DNA of 64,000 nucleotides, taken from contig JAJCYP010000030.1 of the NCBI GenBank assembly GCA_029262855.1, positions 101,936 to 165,935 on the forward strand, read 5' to 3'. Below the pieces are notes generated by a model. The model was given only the letters and a program-made list of their open reading frames with translations, ran no database searches and had not been told where the DNA came from. The number at the start of each line of letters is the position of its first letter. Position 1 is the stretch's first letter. Both the position numbers and the translations under genes were made by a program. Shown one piece after another: positions 55,794 to 64,000 of the stretch. The stretch is from Bacteroidota bacterium. Its GTDB lineage: Bacteria > Bacteroidota > Rhodothermia > Rhodothermales > UBA10348.

Positions 55794-55855
55794 ATGCTTT
55801 GAACGCCCCCCGGCACCGGTCGGGGGGTAGTTCAAGCGCCGCAAGGCAAGCATCT
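55792..55855 (+). other. Three-way-junction inverted repeat between susC and susD
   Basis: The outer stem is AGATGCTT (55792-55799) with AAGCATCT (55848-55855), continued by GAAC (55801-55804) with GTTC (55830-55833). The inner G/C stem is CCCCCCG (55806-55812) with CGGGGGG (55821-55827). A second arm, GCC-GCAA-GGC, sits in 55838-55847. It begins at the susC stop codon and has no T tract, so it looks like an RNA-stability or processing element rather than a terminator. Confidence 0.65.
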
Positions 55856-55881
55856 GAAACAACCGATTACAGAGGAAACAA

Positions 55882-57513
55882 ATGAAGTTCCGTTTCACCT
55901 TAGGCCTAGCCGTCGTTCTGATGTTCGGCATGACGGCCTGCCAGGATCTCTCGGTAGAGAATCCAAACAACCCCGACCGGACCAAGGCGCTCGCATCCCC
56001 TCAGGATGTAGAGAAGCTGGCGTCCGATACCTTCACCGATTACTGGGCCTCCATGCAGTGGTCATCACGCTCCATGCCGTGGTCGACCATTGCGGATGAG
56101 ATCTCCAGCTCCTGGGCCAACTGGGGCATGCGCGACATGTCCTCTGAGCCCCGAATAGCCTGGAACAATGATCCGGCCTACAACCGTGAGGAGATGACTG
56201 AGTCTCCCTGGTTCGGCTCTTACGGCTGTATTTCCAACGCTGCCGATGCACTCATCGCAGTCGAGGGAAACGAGGCGCTGTACGAGTCTGAAGGCATCGA
56301 CACGAATCGCATCAAGGCGTTCGCCAAGATGAACCTGGGCCTGTGCCTGGGTAATCTGGCTACCCGCTTTGACCGCGCCTTCATCGTCGATGAGACCACC
56401 GACCTCGAGGCCGTTGCCTTGGGTCAAGTCGAGCTGACGCTGGCGCCGTACACAGAGGTTCGTGATGCGGCCGTGGCCAAAATCGACGAGGCCATCGCCA
56501 TCGCGTCGGCCAACTCGTTCACGATCACTGATGCCGAGGATTGGGTATTCGGCCTGACCGTTGACAACAGCGATCTGGTCCGTATAGCGAACTCGTTCGC
56601 TGCACGCATTCTTGCAAGCAACGCCCGCACCCCCGAAGAGCGCGCTGCCGCCGATTGGGGTTCCATCATGTCTCGCGTCGACGCAGGTATCACCGAGGAC
56701 TTCGCCCCCATCGGCGATGACAACGGTGACATTCGTGAGTGGGACGCCATGAAGTTCTACGGACAGGAGCATCGCACCTGGGCGCGCGCCGACTACCGCA
56801 CTATCGGTCCTGCCGATGAGTCCGGTGGCTACGCCGGCTGGCTGGCGACGCCGGTTCAGAATCGTACCATCTACGACGGCTACACGTCGACGGATCGCCG
56901 CATCGTCGGTGCTGGTGGACCGGAAGAAAGCGGGTCTTACTTCCGGTACGTCGGCGTCGCGGGTCCATTCCCGTCCTCTCGGGGTACGTACCACTACAGC
57001 TCGCACACGCACAACAAGTACAAACCATACCAGGAATCCAACGCCAACGGTGTCATGACGCACATGACTAAGGCGGAGATGGATATGTACAAGGCTGAGG
57101 GTCTGCTTCGCACCGGCGGTTCTTCCGCTACGGTTGCGCAGCTGATCAACAATACGCGTGTGGCCAATGGCGAACTTCCGCCGGCAACGGCGGCGACGCC
57201 TGCCGGATCAGTGGCCGACGGCCGCTGGACCAAGACTCAGATTCACATCAACGGATCGCTTTGGGGATACCTGATGCATGAGTTCCGGATCGAGACGATG
57301 GCTACGGCCGGCGCGCTCGCCTACGCCACGGACCGTGGCTGGGGTGATCTGGTGCAGGGAACGCCAGTCCACTACCCGGTCCCGGGAGCGGAGCTTGAGA
57401 CGCTGGCCCTGGACAACTACACCTTCGGTGGTGTGGGTGGCGAAGGCGGAGCACCCAAGAACCGGTCGGATCGACGCCTTGCAATCGAAGACCGCAACGT
57501 TCGGGTCAAATAA
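55882..57513 (+). CDS. SusD/RagB-family outer-membrane lipoprotein
   Basis: The protein is 543 aa. The lipoprotein signal is LGLAVVLMFGMTACQ, followed by LSVENPNNPDRTKAL, the usual SusD N-terminus. Helical TPR-like regions follow, including RIKAFAKMNLGLCLGNLATRFD, and the C-terminal EFRIETMATAGALAYATDRG is typical. It is the surface lid that captures cargo for the SusC pore. It is separated from susC by the three-way-junction element and followed by a strong terminator. Confidence 0.92.
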   Translation: MKFRFTLGLAVVLMFGMTACQDLSVENPNNPDRTKALASPQDVEKLASDTFTDYWASMQWSSRSMPWSTIADEISSSWANWGMRDMSSEPRIAWNNDPAYNREEMTESPWFGSYGCISNAADALIAVEGNEALYESEGIDTNRIKAFAKMNLGLCLGNLATRFDRAFIVDETTDLEAVALGQVELTLAPYTEVRDAAVAKIDEAIAIASANSFTITDAEDWVFGLTVDNSDLVRIANSFAARILASNARTPEERAAADWGSIMSRVDAGITEDFAPIGDDNGDIREWDAMKFYGQEHRTWARADYRTIGPADESGGYAGWLATPVQNRTIYDGYTSTDRRIVGAGGPEESGSYFRYVGVAGPFPSSRGTYHYSSHTHNKYKPYQESNANGVMTHMTKAEMDMYKAEGLLRTGGSSATVAQLINNTRVANGELPPATAATPAGSVADGRWTKTQIHINGSLWGYLMHEFRIETMATAGALAYATDRGWGDLVQGTPVHYPVPGAELETLALDNYTFGGVGGEGGAPKNRSDRRLAIEDRNVRVK

Positions 57514-57540
57514 GATCCCGTTGCCGGTTTGATTTCAGGA

Positions 57541-57578
57541 GAGGGCCGGGGCGATGTTGTCGTCCCGGCCCTCTTTTT
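57541..57578 (+). terminator. Intrinsic terminator of the susC-susD operon
   Basis: GAGGGCCGGG (57541-57550) pairs with CCCGGCCCTC (57564-57573), and TTTTTG follows. This is the clearest Rho-independent terminator in the window. Confidence 0.9.
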
Positions 57579-57602
57579 GTTTACCCCCCAATACTGAAAG
57601 CC

Positions 57603-58091
57603 ATGAAATCGCGGATTACCCTCTTGATCGCCTTTCTCGTCGCTCCGGTCCTGCTCGCTGCCTGTGCTTCGTCTGGCAACACGGCCCGCCAGGGCCTGAT
57701 ACGCGCGAATCTCGGCACAGCCACTCGGAATGTGCTTATCTCCGAGACCGTTGACGCACTCACCACGCGCTACGGATTCCTGATGCTGCGTTCGGTGGTG
57801 GACACCGAGGACATTAGCTTCGAGACCGACTGGCGTCAGGAGACGGCGCTGAAAGATGAACAGGAGCAGGGCTACACCCACTCACGAACCAAGATCACCA
57901 TCACCGCGCGGCCCAGGAATCGGTCCTCGTCCGGTGCTCAGAACCTGGCGGTGTCATTCCAGGCCGAGACCCAGGTGTTGCCTTTTGGAAACGAAGTGTG
58001 GGTTTCCCCCCCTCCAACGGAAATGCGCAAGGATGCGGTCAGTCAGATTTCGAACTTCCTGAGGCGGGCGTACCAGACGGCCCTCCGATGA
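57603..58091 (+). CDS. Small lipoprotein of unknown function
   Basis: The protein is 162 aa. The lipobox is LLAACASSGN. The mature part has a helical start (TVDALTTRYGFLMLRS) and then alternating strands. A Pro-rich turn (SPPPTEMRKD) precedes a C-terminal helix. No family is recognised. Its stop overlaps the ATG of the M14 carboxypeptidase gene (ATGA), so the two are probably translated together. Confidence 0.65.
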   Translation: MKSRITLLIAFLVAPVLLAACASSGNTARQGLIRANLGTATRNVLISETVDALTTRYGFLMLRSVVDTEDISFETDWRQETALKDEQEQGYTHSRTKITITARPRNRSSSGAQNLAVSFQAETQVLPFGNEVWVSPPPTEMRKDAVSQISNFLRRAYQTALR

Positions 58092-59317
58092 GGAGTCTCC
58101 TGCTTCTGGCACTGGCGGCCGCGGTCCTCGGGGGCTGCGGCCGTCGTGGTGCCGTGCCGTTGTCCTATGACCCCCCGGGGTCAACCATCACGACCTCCAA
58201 ACCGATCACGAAACCCGCTCGCAGGGACTGGTCATTTGGTGGAATTGGCGTCACGAACAGCTACGACGGCGCCCGGCTCGGTGCGCTCGAAGCCGTCCAT
58301 GACACCCTCCTGATCGGATCCATCCGGCCGGAGAATGCGCCCATCAACAACAGCGCCTGGTTCGGTTTCAAGATCTGGAGCAGCGCGCCGCGCTCCGTGT
58401 GGTTGCGCCTGGAGTACACCGCTGGCGATCATCGCTACGTGCCCAAGCTCAGCCCGGACGGCAGGACCTGGGAGTCGATCGACCCCGCGTCCTTTCGGAT
58501 CGACACCACCGGAGAACGGCAGGCAGGCGTCATGAGACTCGAGCTGTCAAGCGACACGCTTTGGGTCTCCGGCCAGGAGCGCATGACGCGGCACTGGTTC
58601 GCTGATTGGACCAACCTTGTGGGTGGGCACCCGGACGCCACGGTCTCGGAACTGGGCCAATCGACCTACGGGAAGCCCCTCAGACTGCTCGACATCGGGT
58701 CCGATGAATCGTCGAAAGAGTTCGTGCTCATCATCTCCAGACAACACCCGCCGGAAGTGACGGGCTCCCACGCTGTCGTGGCCTTTCTCGAACGGCTCCT
58801 CCAGGAGGACCGTCTGGCGAGGGAGTTTCGGGCGCGATACCGGACGCTCGCGGTACCCCTGATGAATCCGGACGGCGTCGATGACGGACACTGGAGGCAC
58901 AACGCCGGGGGCGTGGACCTGAACCGCGACTGGCTGACGTTCAATCAGCCGGAGACGAGGGCGGTGTCAGACTACTTCGTGGACCGGGTCGGATCGGGCA
59001 CGGTGAGATTCGCAGCCGATTTCCATTCGACCCAGGAGGATGTGTTCTACACGACCAGTCGAAACCTCAAGACCAACACGCCGGGCTTGATTGACCAGTG
59101 GCTCGCAGACATAGCTCTCGCGCTGCCGGACTACGTGGTCAATGACGATCCATCCGGGGTGGATTCGCCGGTTTCGAAGGCCTGGTTCTACAAGACCTTC
59201 AGAGCCACCGCCCTGACGTACGAGGTAGGCGATGAACAGGACCGCGCCCGGATTCGGGAAGTTTCGCGAGTCGGAGCAGAGTCGATGATGAGGCGTTTGC
59301 TGGCGGTCCCTCGTTGA
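58088..59317 (+). CDS. M14-family zinc carboxypeptidase lipoprotein
   Basis: The protein is 409 aa from ATG 58088. The lipobox is AAAVLGGCGRR. An N-terminal beta-sandwich (about 40-180) is followed by the M14 catalytic domain. Zinc ligands are in SRQHPPE (HxxE) and ADFHST. The substrate Arg is in DLNRDW, and the catalytic Glu is in LTYEVGDE. The N-terminal domain plus HPPE pattern resembles the cytosolic-carboxypeptidase (CCP/AGBL) subfamily. It would trim C-terminal residues from peptides at the cell envelope, beside the SusC/D importer. Confidence 0.87.
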   Translation: MRSLLLLALAAAVLGGCGRRGAVPLSYDPPGSTITTSKPITKPARRDWSFGGIGVTNSYDGARLGALEAVHDTLLIGSIRPENAPINNSAWFGFKIWSSAPRSVWLRLEYTAGDHRYVPKLSPDGRTWESIDPASFRIDTTGERQAGVMRLELSSDTLWVSGQERMTRHWFADWTNLVGGHPDATVSELGQSTYGKPLRLLDIGSDESSKEFVLIISRQHPPEVTGSHAVVAFLERLLQEDRLAREFRARYRTLAVPLMNPDGVDDGHWRHNAGGVDLNRDWLTFNQPETRAVSDYFVDRVGSGTVRFAADFHSTQEDVFYTTSRNLKTNTPGLIDQWLADIALALPDYVVNDDPSGVDSPVSKAWFYKTFRATALTYEVGDEQDRARIREVSRVGAESMMRRLLAVPR

Positions 59318-59345
59318 CCCGAATCTCCGTTTGCCTTTTCTCTTT

Positions 59346-62300
59346 ATGCCCCTGGAGTCATTTCGCCGCCCGTCAGTCTGCGCCCGCCGTGGTTTGGCGA
59401 TTGGTGCCTGCCTGACGTTTGCCCTCGGATGTGGTGATCCCGCTCCCTCTCCCGAGTGGGTAGGGCACGGAGATCACCGCTCGATTGAATTGCGGCCCGA
59501 GGGCGGCAACACCGGCTTCAGGCCCGTCGCCGGGTCTGGCGTTGACTTCGTCGGTGTCCTGTCGGACAGCGCCTTCGTCGCGAACCGCCACCGCGTCAAC
59601 GGCGCGGGAGTCGCCATTGGTGATGTGGATGGAGACACCCGGCCAGACGTATTTCTCGCCGGCCTCGAAGCCGATTCCCGACTGTTCAGGAATCTCGGCG
59701 ATTGGAAGTTCGAGGACGTGACCGATGGGGCCGGGTTGGGCCTGGAGGGCGTGTACAATACCGGAGCGGCCTTCGTCGACACGGACGGCGATGCCGATCT
59801 CGACCTGGTGGTGACCCTCCTGGATGGCCCGAGCCTGCTGCTGATCAATGACGGTGCAGGTGTCTTCACCAAGGACCTCTCCTGGCCCGGTTGGACGCTC
59901 GGACCCAGGGGTGGGACAACCATCGCCGCCGCCGATGTGGATGGAGACACAGACCTGGACGTGTACATCACGAACTACAAGCGGCAAACGGTCAAGGACC
60001 TCTACCACCCGGAGGAGATCGCGTTTGAGCAGACGGTCCGCCGGGAGGGGAATGTGTTCGAGGTGCTGGAGCCCTTCGATGAGCACTACCGGGTCGAGAT
60101 TCAGCGCACCAGGGTAATGCGCTATGAGTACGGGGAGCCGGACGCGCTGATGATCAACACCGGGAGCGGGTTTCGGCTGGGCACCGGAGAGTCATTTCCT
60201 TTCGAGGCCGTAATACCATCAGACTGGGGCCTGGCGGCCCAATTCCGGGATCTGGATGGTGACGGAGACCCGGATCTGTATGTGTGCAACGATTTCGAGA
60301 GCGCCGATCATGTCTGGATCAACGATGGCTCCGGCAAATTCTCGAGGCTGCCGACACTGGCCATCCGGCATACGTCGCAATCTTCGATGGCCGTCGATGG
60401 TGCGGATGTGGACAGGGACGGAGACACCGATCTCTTCATAACCGAGATGTTGAGCCGGTCCCACGAGCGGCGGCTCCGACAGGTCGGCAACCCTCCGCCG
60501 GTCCTGGCGGCGCCTGGAGAAATCGAGGTGCGCCCTCAGGTGATGCACAACACGCTCCTGATGGCGCAGCGCCGGGCAGGGCCCAACTGGCCGTTGGAAT
60601 ATGCCGAGGCAGCGCGGGCCTTTGATGTTCACGCATCCGAGTGGTCCTGGTCTGCCGTGTTCATGGACGTGGATCTGGATGGCTGGGAGGATCTGTTGAT
60701 CTCGACGGGTCACCGGTATGACGCCATGGACCTCGATGCGCAGACCTCGATGTCCGGCCGTCGGTCGGGTCCGGACTGGACGCGCGAGTTGTTGGATTTC
60801 CCGCGACTCGATCTCCCGAACGTCGCGTTCAGAAATGAAGGCGGAACCCACTTCGCCGAGGTCGACGGGGGATGGGGTATTGGAGGCGAGGCCGACGTCA
60901 CCCACGGCATGGCGTTCGGAGATCTGGATGGCGATGGGGATCTGGATCTGGTCACCAACCGGCTCAATGCCGCGGCAGGCGTCTTTCGCAATGATGCAAC
61001 CGCCCGGCGGATTGCTGTCCGCCTGAAGGGACAGGGCGGCAACAGGTTCGGGATCGGCGCGCGGCTCGTCCTTTCGAGTTTCGACGGCGCCCTACCTCAA
61101 ACCCGCGAGATCCTCGCCGGCGGTCAGTACCTGTCTGGAAGCGAGCCCATCGCCAGCTTCGCGGCGCTTGAAGACTCGTCCCGGCTGCACGTCCACTGGC
61201 GTAGTGGACGGGTGACCGCGTTGACAGTCCATGCGGACAGGCTGTACGAAATCACCGAGCCCGGCGGACCCGTGCCGGACGCGCCACTCGATCTCCCGCC
61301 CCCGCCGGTCTACGCGCGGGCTGCGCTCGCCCCGAGCCACGCCGAGGCCTTCTTCGAGGACCGCGCCCGTCAGGCGCTGCTCACCCGCAGGCTCAGCCAG
61401 GATGGACCCTACGCGGCTTTCGGCGACCTGGATGGGGACACTCTCCCCGATCTCGTCATTGGCGCAGGGGGAGGGGGCCGTCCGGCCGTTTATCTCAGCA
61501 CCACCGATCTCGGTCCGGCCGATGTCGGCACCTACCGGGTGACGGGTCGTGACTGGGGCGGAGTCGCCATTTTGGATGGTCGAATTCTCGCGGCCGTCAG
61601 CGGCTACGAGTCCGGCACTACCTCCCGGCTGGATCAGTATGTCATCCGGGAGGGAGCGCTCGTGGATCGCGGGGAGACTGATCTGGGATCCGGATCGGCG
61701 GGCCCGGTGGCCGTGGCGGATGTGACCGGAGATGGCGCAGAGGAAGTGTTCGTCGGAATGAGGTTTCTCCCCGACCGGTACCCGGAATCCGTGCCCTCCC
61801 GTCTGCTGAGGCGGGACGGAGAGTCTTGGGCCCTGATGGCTGAACTGCCTGCAGGCCTGGCTACGGGAGCTGCGTTCGCGGACATGGACGGAGACGGCGA
61901 TCAGGATCTCGCGGTATCCGCCGAATGGGGCTCCGTGGCGGTCTATGAAAACGATGGATCGGGAGCCTTCACCGACGTGTCCACTTCGCTCGGATTCTCC
62001 GCCGCCGCGGGTCTCTGGCGAAGCGCCACCTGGGCCGACCTCGACAATGACGGACGCCCCGACCTGATTGCCACAAACTGGGGCTGGAACTCGCTCTGGG
62101 GACGGGTCGGCGCCCCCGAAGGCGCTCGTCGCGGCCCGCGGCTGTACTGGGGTGATTTCGACCGGAATGGATCCGTCGACCCCGTCGAGGCCGAGTACGT
62201 GCCCACGCTGGACGGCTGGGCGCCCACCATGAAACTGATGGACCTCGTACGGGGTCTGCGATACGTGACCAGACGGGTGTCGAATGCCCAGAGCTATGCC

Positions 62301-62756
62301 CAGATGACGCTCGAGGAAGTGTTGGGGCCACCCGTGGAAGATGCTCCCTTTGTCGAACTGACGCAGCTGGGTCATACCGTCTGGATGAATCGTCCAGGCG
62401 GCTTCGAGCCCATCCTCCTCCCTGATCCGACCCAGTGGGCGCCCGCATCGGACGTGGCCGCGACCGATGTTGACGGTGACGGAATTCTGGACCTCGTCCT
62501 GTCCCAAAACTTTTTCGGGGTTCTGCCGGAGGACGCAACCCGGCAGGACGCCGGAAGCGGTCAGATTCTGCTGGGTCTTGGCGACGGTACGTTTGAGGTC
62601 TCGCAGTTTACCCTGGGTTTGTATGGAGACGGTCGCGCGATGATCAACGTGGATCTGGATGGTGACGGTGTGGACGAACTGCTGGCGACCCAGAACGGGG
62701 CCTCTGCCTACGTATTCAGGCTGGCTCCAGGGCTGGCTCTCCGGACGGGCCGATGA
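59346..62756 (+). CDS. VCBS/FG-GAP repeat lipoprotein with ASPIC/UnbV domain (CRTAC1-like)
   Basis: The protein is 1136 aa from ATG 59346 (TTG 59331 is possible). The lipobox is LTFALGCGD. Many FG-GAP/VCBS units carry Ca-binding loops such as DVDGDTRPDVF, DTDGDADLDLV and DLDGDGDPDLY. A UnbV/ASPIC-type domain lies near the middle (RFGIGARLVLSS, ILAGGQYLSGSEP, HVHWRSGRVTAL). The C-terminal third has more FG-GAP repeats. It is predicted to be a surface-exposed beta-propeller-like, Ca-stabilised protein. Such proteins accompany SusC/D loci in Bacteroidota; their function is unknown. It overlaps the next paralogue by 4 nt. Confidence 0.85.
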   Translation: MPLESFRRPSVCARRGLAIGACLTFALGCGDPAPSPEWVGHGDHRSIELRPEGGNTGFRPVAGSGVDFVGVLSDSAFVANRHRVNGAGVAIGDVDGDTRPDVFLAGLEADSRLFRNLGDWKFEDVTDGAGLGLEGVYNTGAAFVDTDGDADLDLVVTLLDGPSLLLINDGAGVFTKDLSWPGWTLGPRGGTTIAAADVDGDTDLDVYITNYKRQTVKDLYHPEEIAFEQTVRREGNVFEVLEPFDEHYRVEIQRTRVMRYEYGEPDALMINTGSGFRLGTGESFPFEAVIPSDWGLAAQFRDLDGDGDPDLYVCNDFESADHVWINDGSGKFSRLPTLAIRHTSQSSMAVDGADVDRDGDTDLFITEMLSRSHERRLRQVGNPPPVLAAPGEIEVRPQVMHNTLLMAQRRAGPNWPLEYAEAARAFDVHASEWSWSAVFMDVDLDGWEDLLISTGHRYDAMDLDAQTSMSGRRSGPDWTRELLDFPRLDLPNVAFRNEGGTHFAEVDGGWGIGGEADVTHGMAFGDLDGDGDLDLVTNRLNAAAGVFRNDATARRIAVRLKGQGGNRFGIGARLVLSSFDGALPQTREILAGGQYLSGSEPIASFAALEDSSRLHVHWRSGRVTALTVHADRLYEITEPGGPVPDAPLDLPPPPVYARAALAPSHAEAFFEDRARQALLTRRLSQDGPYAAFGDLDGDTLPDLVIGAGGGGRPAVYLSTTDLGPADVGTYRVTGRDWGGVAILDGRILAAVSGYESGTTSRLDQYVIREGALVDRGETDLGSGSAGPVAVADVTGDGAEEVFVGMRFLPDRYPESVPSRLLRRDGESWALMAELPAGLATGAAFADMDGDGDQDLAVSAEWGSVAVYENDGSGAFTDVSTSLGFSAAAGLWRSATWADLDNDGRPDLIATNWGWNSLWGRVGAPEGARRGPRLYWGDFDRNGSVDPVEAEYVPTLDGWAPTMKLMDLVRGLRYVTRRVSNAQSYAQMTLEEVLGPPVEDAPFVELTQLGHTVWMNRPGGFEPILLPDPTQWAPASDVAATDVDGDGILDLVLSQNFFGVLPEDATRQDAGSGQILLGLGDGTFEVSQFTLGLYGDGRAMINVDLDGDGVDELLATQNGASAYVFRLAPGLALRTGR

Positions 62757-64000
62757 CGGGGCCGGCAATCCGGCTCACGGCCCTGGGCCTCGAAGTGCTG
62801 CGGCTCGGCCTGGAGCGACTCGCCGGGCTGCGACTCGCCGCCCTCGGCCTCGCCGCCCTCGGCCTCACCGCCTGCACCGGGGGATCCGTGGTCCAGCCTG
62901 CCGAATGGACCGAGGGCCCCGGCTATCGCTCTCGGGAGTTGTCCGTTCGCGGCCACGAAGCCGGCTTCCGGTCCGTGGCGGAAAGTGGACTCGATTTCGT
63001 GAACGTCCTCTCGGACGAGGGTATCGTGCAGAACCGGCATCGCATGAACGGGTCTGGCGTCGCCGTCGGCGACGTGGATGGCGATGGGCGGCCGGATGTT
63101 TTTTTCGCCGCCATGGAGTCGCAGCCTTCCCTGTACCGCAACCTCGGCAACTGGCAATTTGAGAATGCCACCGTCGCTGCTGGCCTGACGGGCGCGCCGA
63201 ACTACAGCACCGGCGCTGTCTTCGCGGATGTCGATGGGGATGCGGATCTGGACCTCTTTGTCACGGCCATGACCGCGCCCAACCAACTCTGGCTGAATGA
63301 CGGCGCGGGCACGTTCTCGCTGGCGGACGCCGGCGTCGGCTCGAACAGGGGCAGCATGTCCGCCGCATTTGCGGACACGGACGGTGACGGCGACCTGGAC
63401 CTCTACGTGACGAACTACAAGCGGATCGCGGCGCGCGATTCTCTCTCCCCGGACCGTCTGCTGTTCGACGCCCTGGTGGGCCCCGGCGGGATGGTGATTC
63501 CTGAGATGAAGGACCACTATCGGATCGAGGAGCGCGATGGGCGACCCCTGCGTCTGGAGCTCGGCGAAGAGGATCAGTACTACCTGAACCGCGGCGACGG
63601 CACCTTCGAGTCGGCCCCCATCCCGGGTGTGGGTCGTGACTGGGGTCTCGGGGTGCGCATGCAGGATCTTTCCGGAGACGGCGTGCCCGATCTCTACGTG
63701 GCCAACGACTTCGAGAGCCCCGATTATTTTCTCCTGGGCGACGGGCAGGGCGGCTGGATGCACGCTGCCCCGATGGTGGGGCACTCACCCAACTCCAGCA
63801 TGTCTGTCGCGGTGGCGGACGTCGACCACAATGGCATCCTGGACCTGTTTGTCCCGGACATGCGCAGTCCGGACCCGATGCGGAGCCGCTTCCAGGCGGG
63901 CACGGCAGCGCCTCCCGACCCGGCAGGCGTTCCCCAGTACATGCAGAACGCGCTCTACCTGGGAGGGGATGCCTGGGCGGGCGGCAGCCTGCGGGAGCGG
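62753..64000 (+). CDS. VCBS/FG-GAP repeat lipoprotein, 3' end outside the window
   Basis: The ORF is open from ATG 62753 to the window end (416 codons seen). It overlaps the stop of the previous paralogue (ATGA). The signal region is Leu/Ala/Gly-rich with internal near-repeats (LAALGLAALGLTAC), ending in a lipobox Cys. The mature start is very close to the upstream protein (SGLDFVNVLSDEG, NRHRMNGSGVAVGDVDGDGR). FG-GAP loops follow (DVDGDADLDLF, DTDGDGDLDLY). It is a tandem paralogue of the gene at 59346 and probably has the same surface role. Confidence 0.85.
   Translation, partial: MTGPAIRLTALGLEVLRLGLERLAGLRLAALGLAALGLTACTGGSVVQPAEWTEGPGYRSRELSVRGHEAGFRSVAESGLDFVNVLSDEGIVQNRHRMNGSGVAVGDVDGDGRPDVFFAAMESQPSLYRNLGNWQFENATVAAGLTGAPNYSTGAVFADVDGDADLDLFVTAMTAPNQLWLNDGAGTFSLADAGVGSNRGSMSAAFADTDGDGDLDLYVTNYKRIAARDSLSPDRLLFDALVGPGGMVIPEMKDHYRIEERDGRPLRLELGEEDQYYLNRGDGTFESAPIPGVGRDWGLGVRMQDLSGDGVPDLYVANDFESPDYFLLGDGQGGWMHAAPMVGHSPNSSMSVAVADVDHNGILDLFVPDMRSPDPMRSRFQAGTAAPPDPAGVPQYMQNALYLGGDAWAGGSLRER

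Overview
The window is a high-GC (roughly 60-65%) chromosome segment of a Bacteroidota-lineage bacterium, most likely a marine member of the Rhodothermia/Rhodothermales. Three things point there: a SusC/SusD pair with the Bacteroidota outer-membrane style, a Bacteroidota-type CcmE/CcmD, and VCBS-repeat lipoproteins beside SusC/D, all in a GC-rich genome with frequent GTG/TTG starts and weak Shine-Dalgarno sequences. The taxonomic placement is inference; there is no rRNA or tRNA gene in the window.

Layout. (1) 1-9.8 kb: a type IV pilus block with an acidic PilX-like surface protein, a vitamin-K-carboxylase/HTTM membrane protein, a small exported peptide, a PilT-like ATPase, a PilM-PilN fusion, PilO and a compact secretin. 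Two sigma-28-like promoters lie at the head of the pilus operon. (2) 9.9-12.4 kb: an unrecognised membrane protein, a peptidase-M28-like lipoprotein lacking expected metal ligands, and an outer-membrane barrel. (3) 12.7-17.3 kb: PlsC, GatC, then two bacterial-microcompartment (BMC-H) shell proteins behind their own strong promoter, the second carrying a Rho_N/SAP-like tail; then YbbR and a DMT transporter. (4) 17.3-34.1 kb: the classical menaquinone pathway as menF-D-H ... menB-A-C-E, split by a polysaccharide block (YfhO, methyltransferase, two GT4 glycosyltransferases, WecB, a Wzx-type flippase). (5) 34.1-38.9 kb: GNAT with a third sigma-28-like promoter, a Cys-rich small membrane protein, a fatty-acid desaturase, and an mscL gene cut off before its second membrane helix by a ~1.4 kb lower-GC islet carrying a P-loop ATPase. 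(6) 39-52 kb: metH, bioY, TPR and VWA proteins, ksgA, mgtE, a minus-strand ccmB-C-D-E set with a Cys-type CcmE, murB, and an SPFH protein. (7) 52.5-64 kb: susC-susD with a folded intergenic element, a small lipoprotein, an M14 carboxypeptidase lipoprotein, and two tandem VCBS/FG-GAP lipoproteins, the last running off the window.

The most unusual items are the isolated BMC-H pair with a nucleic-acid-binding-type tail, three well-spaced sigma-28-like promoters outside any flagellar locus, the islet that truncated mscL, the three-way-junction element between susC and susD, and the very acidic repeat pilus protein beside a vitamin-K-carboxylase homologue. All calls come from reading the sequence; no database search was run.
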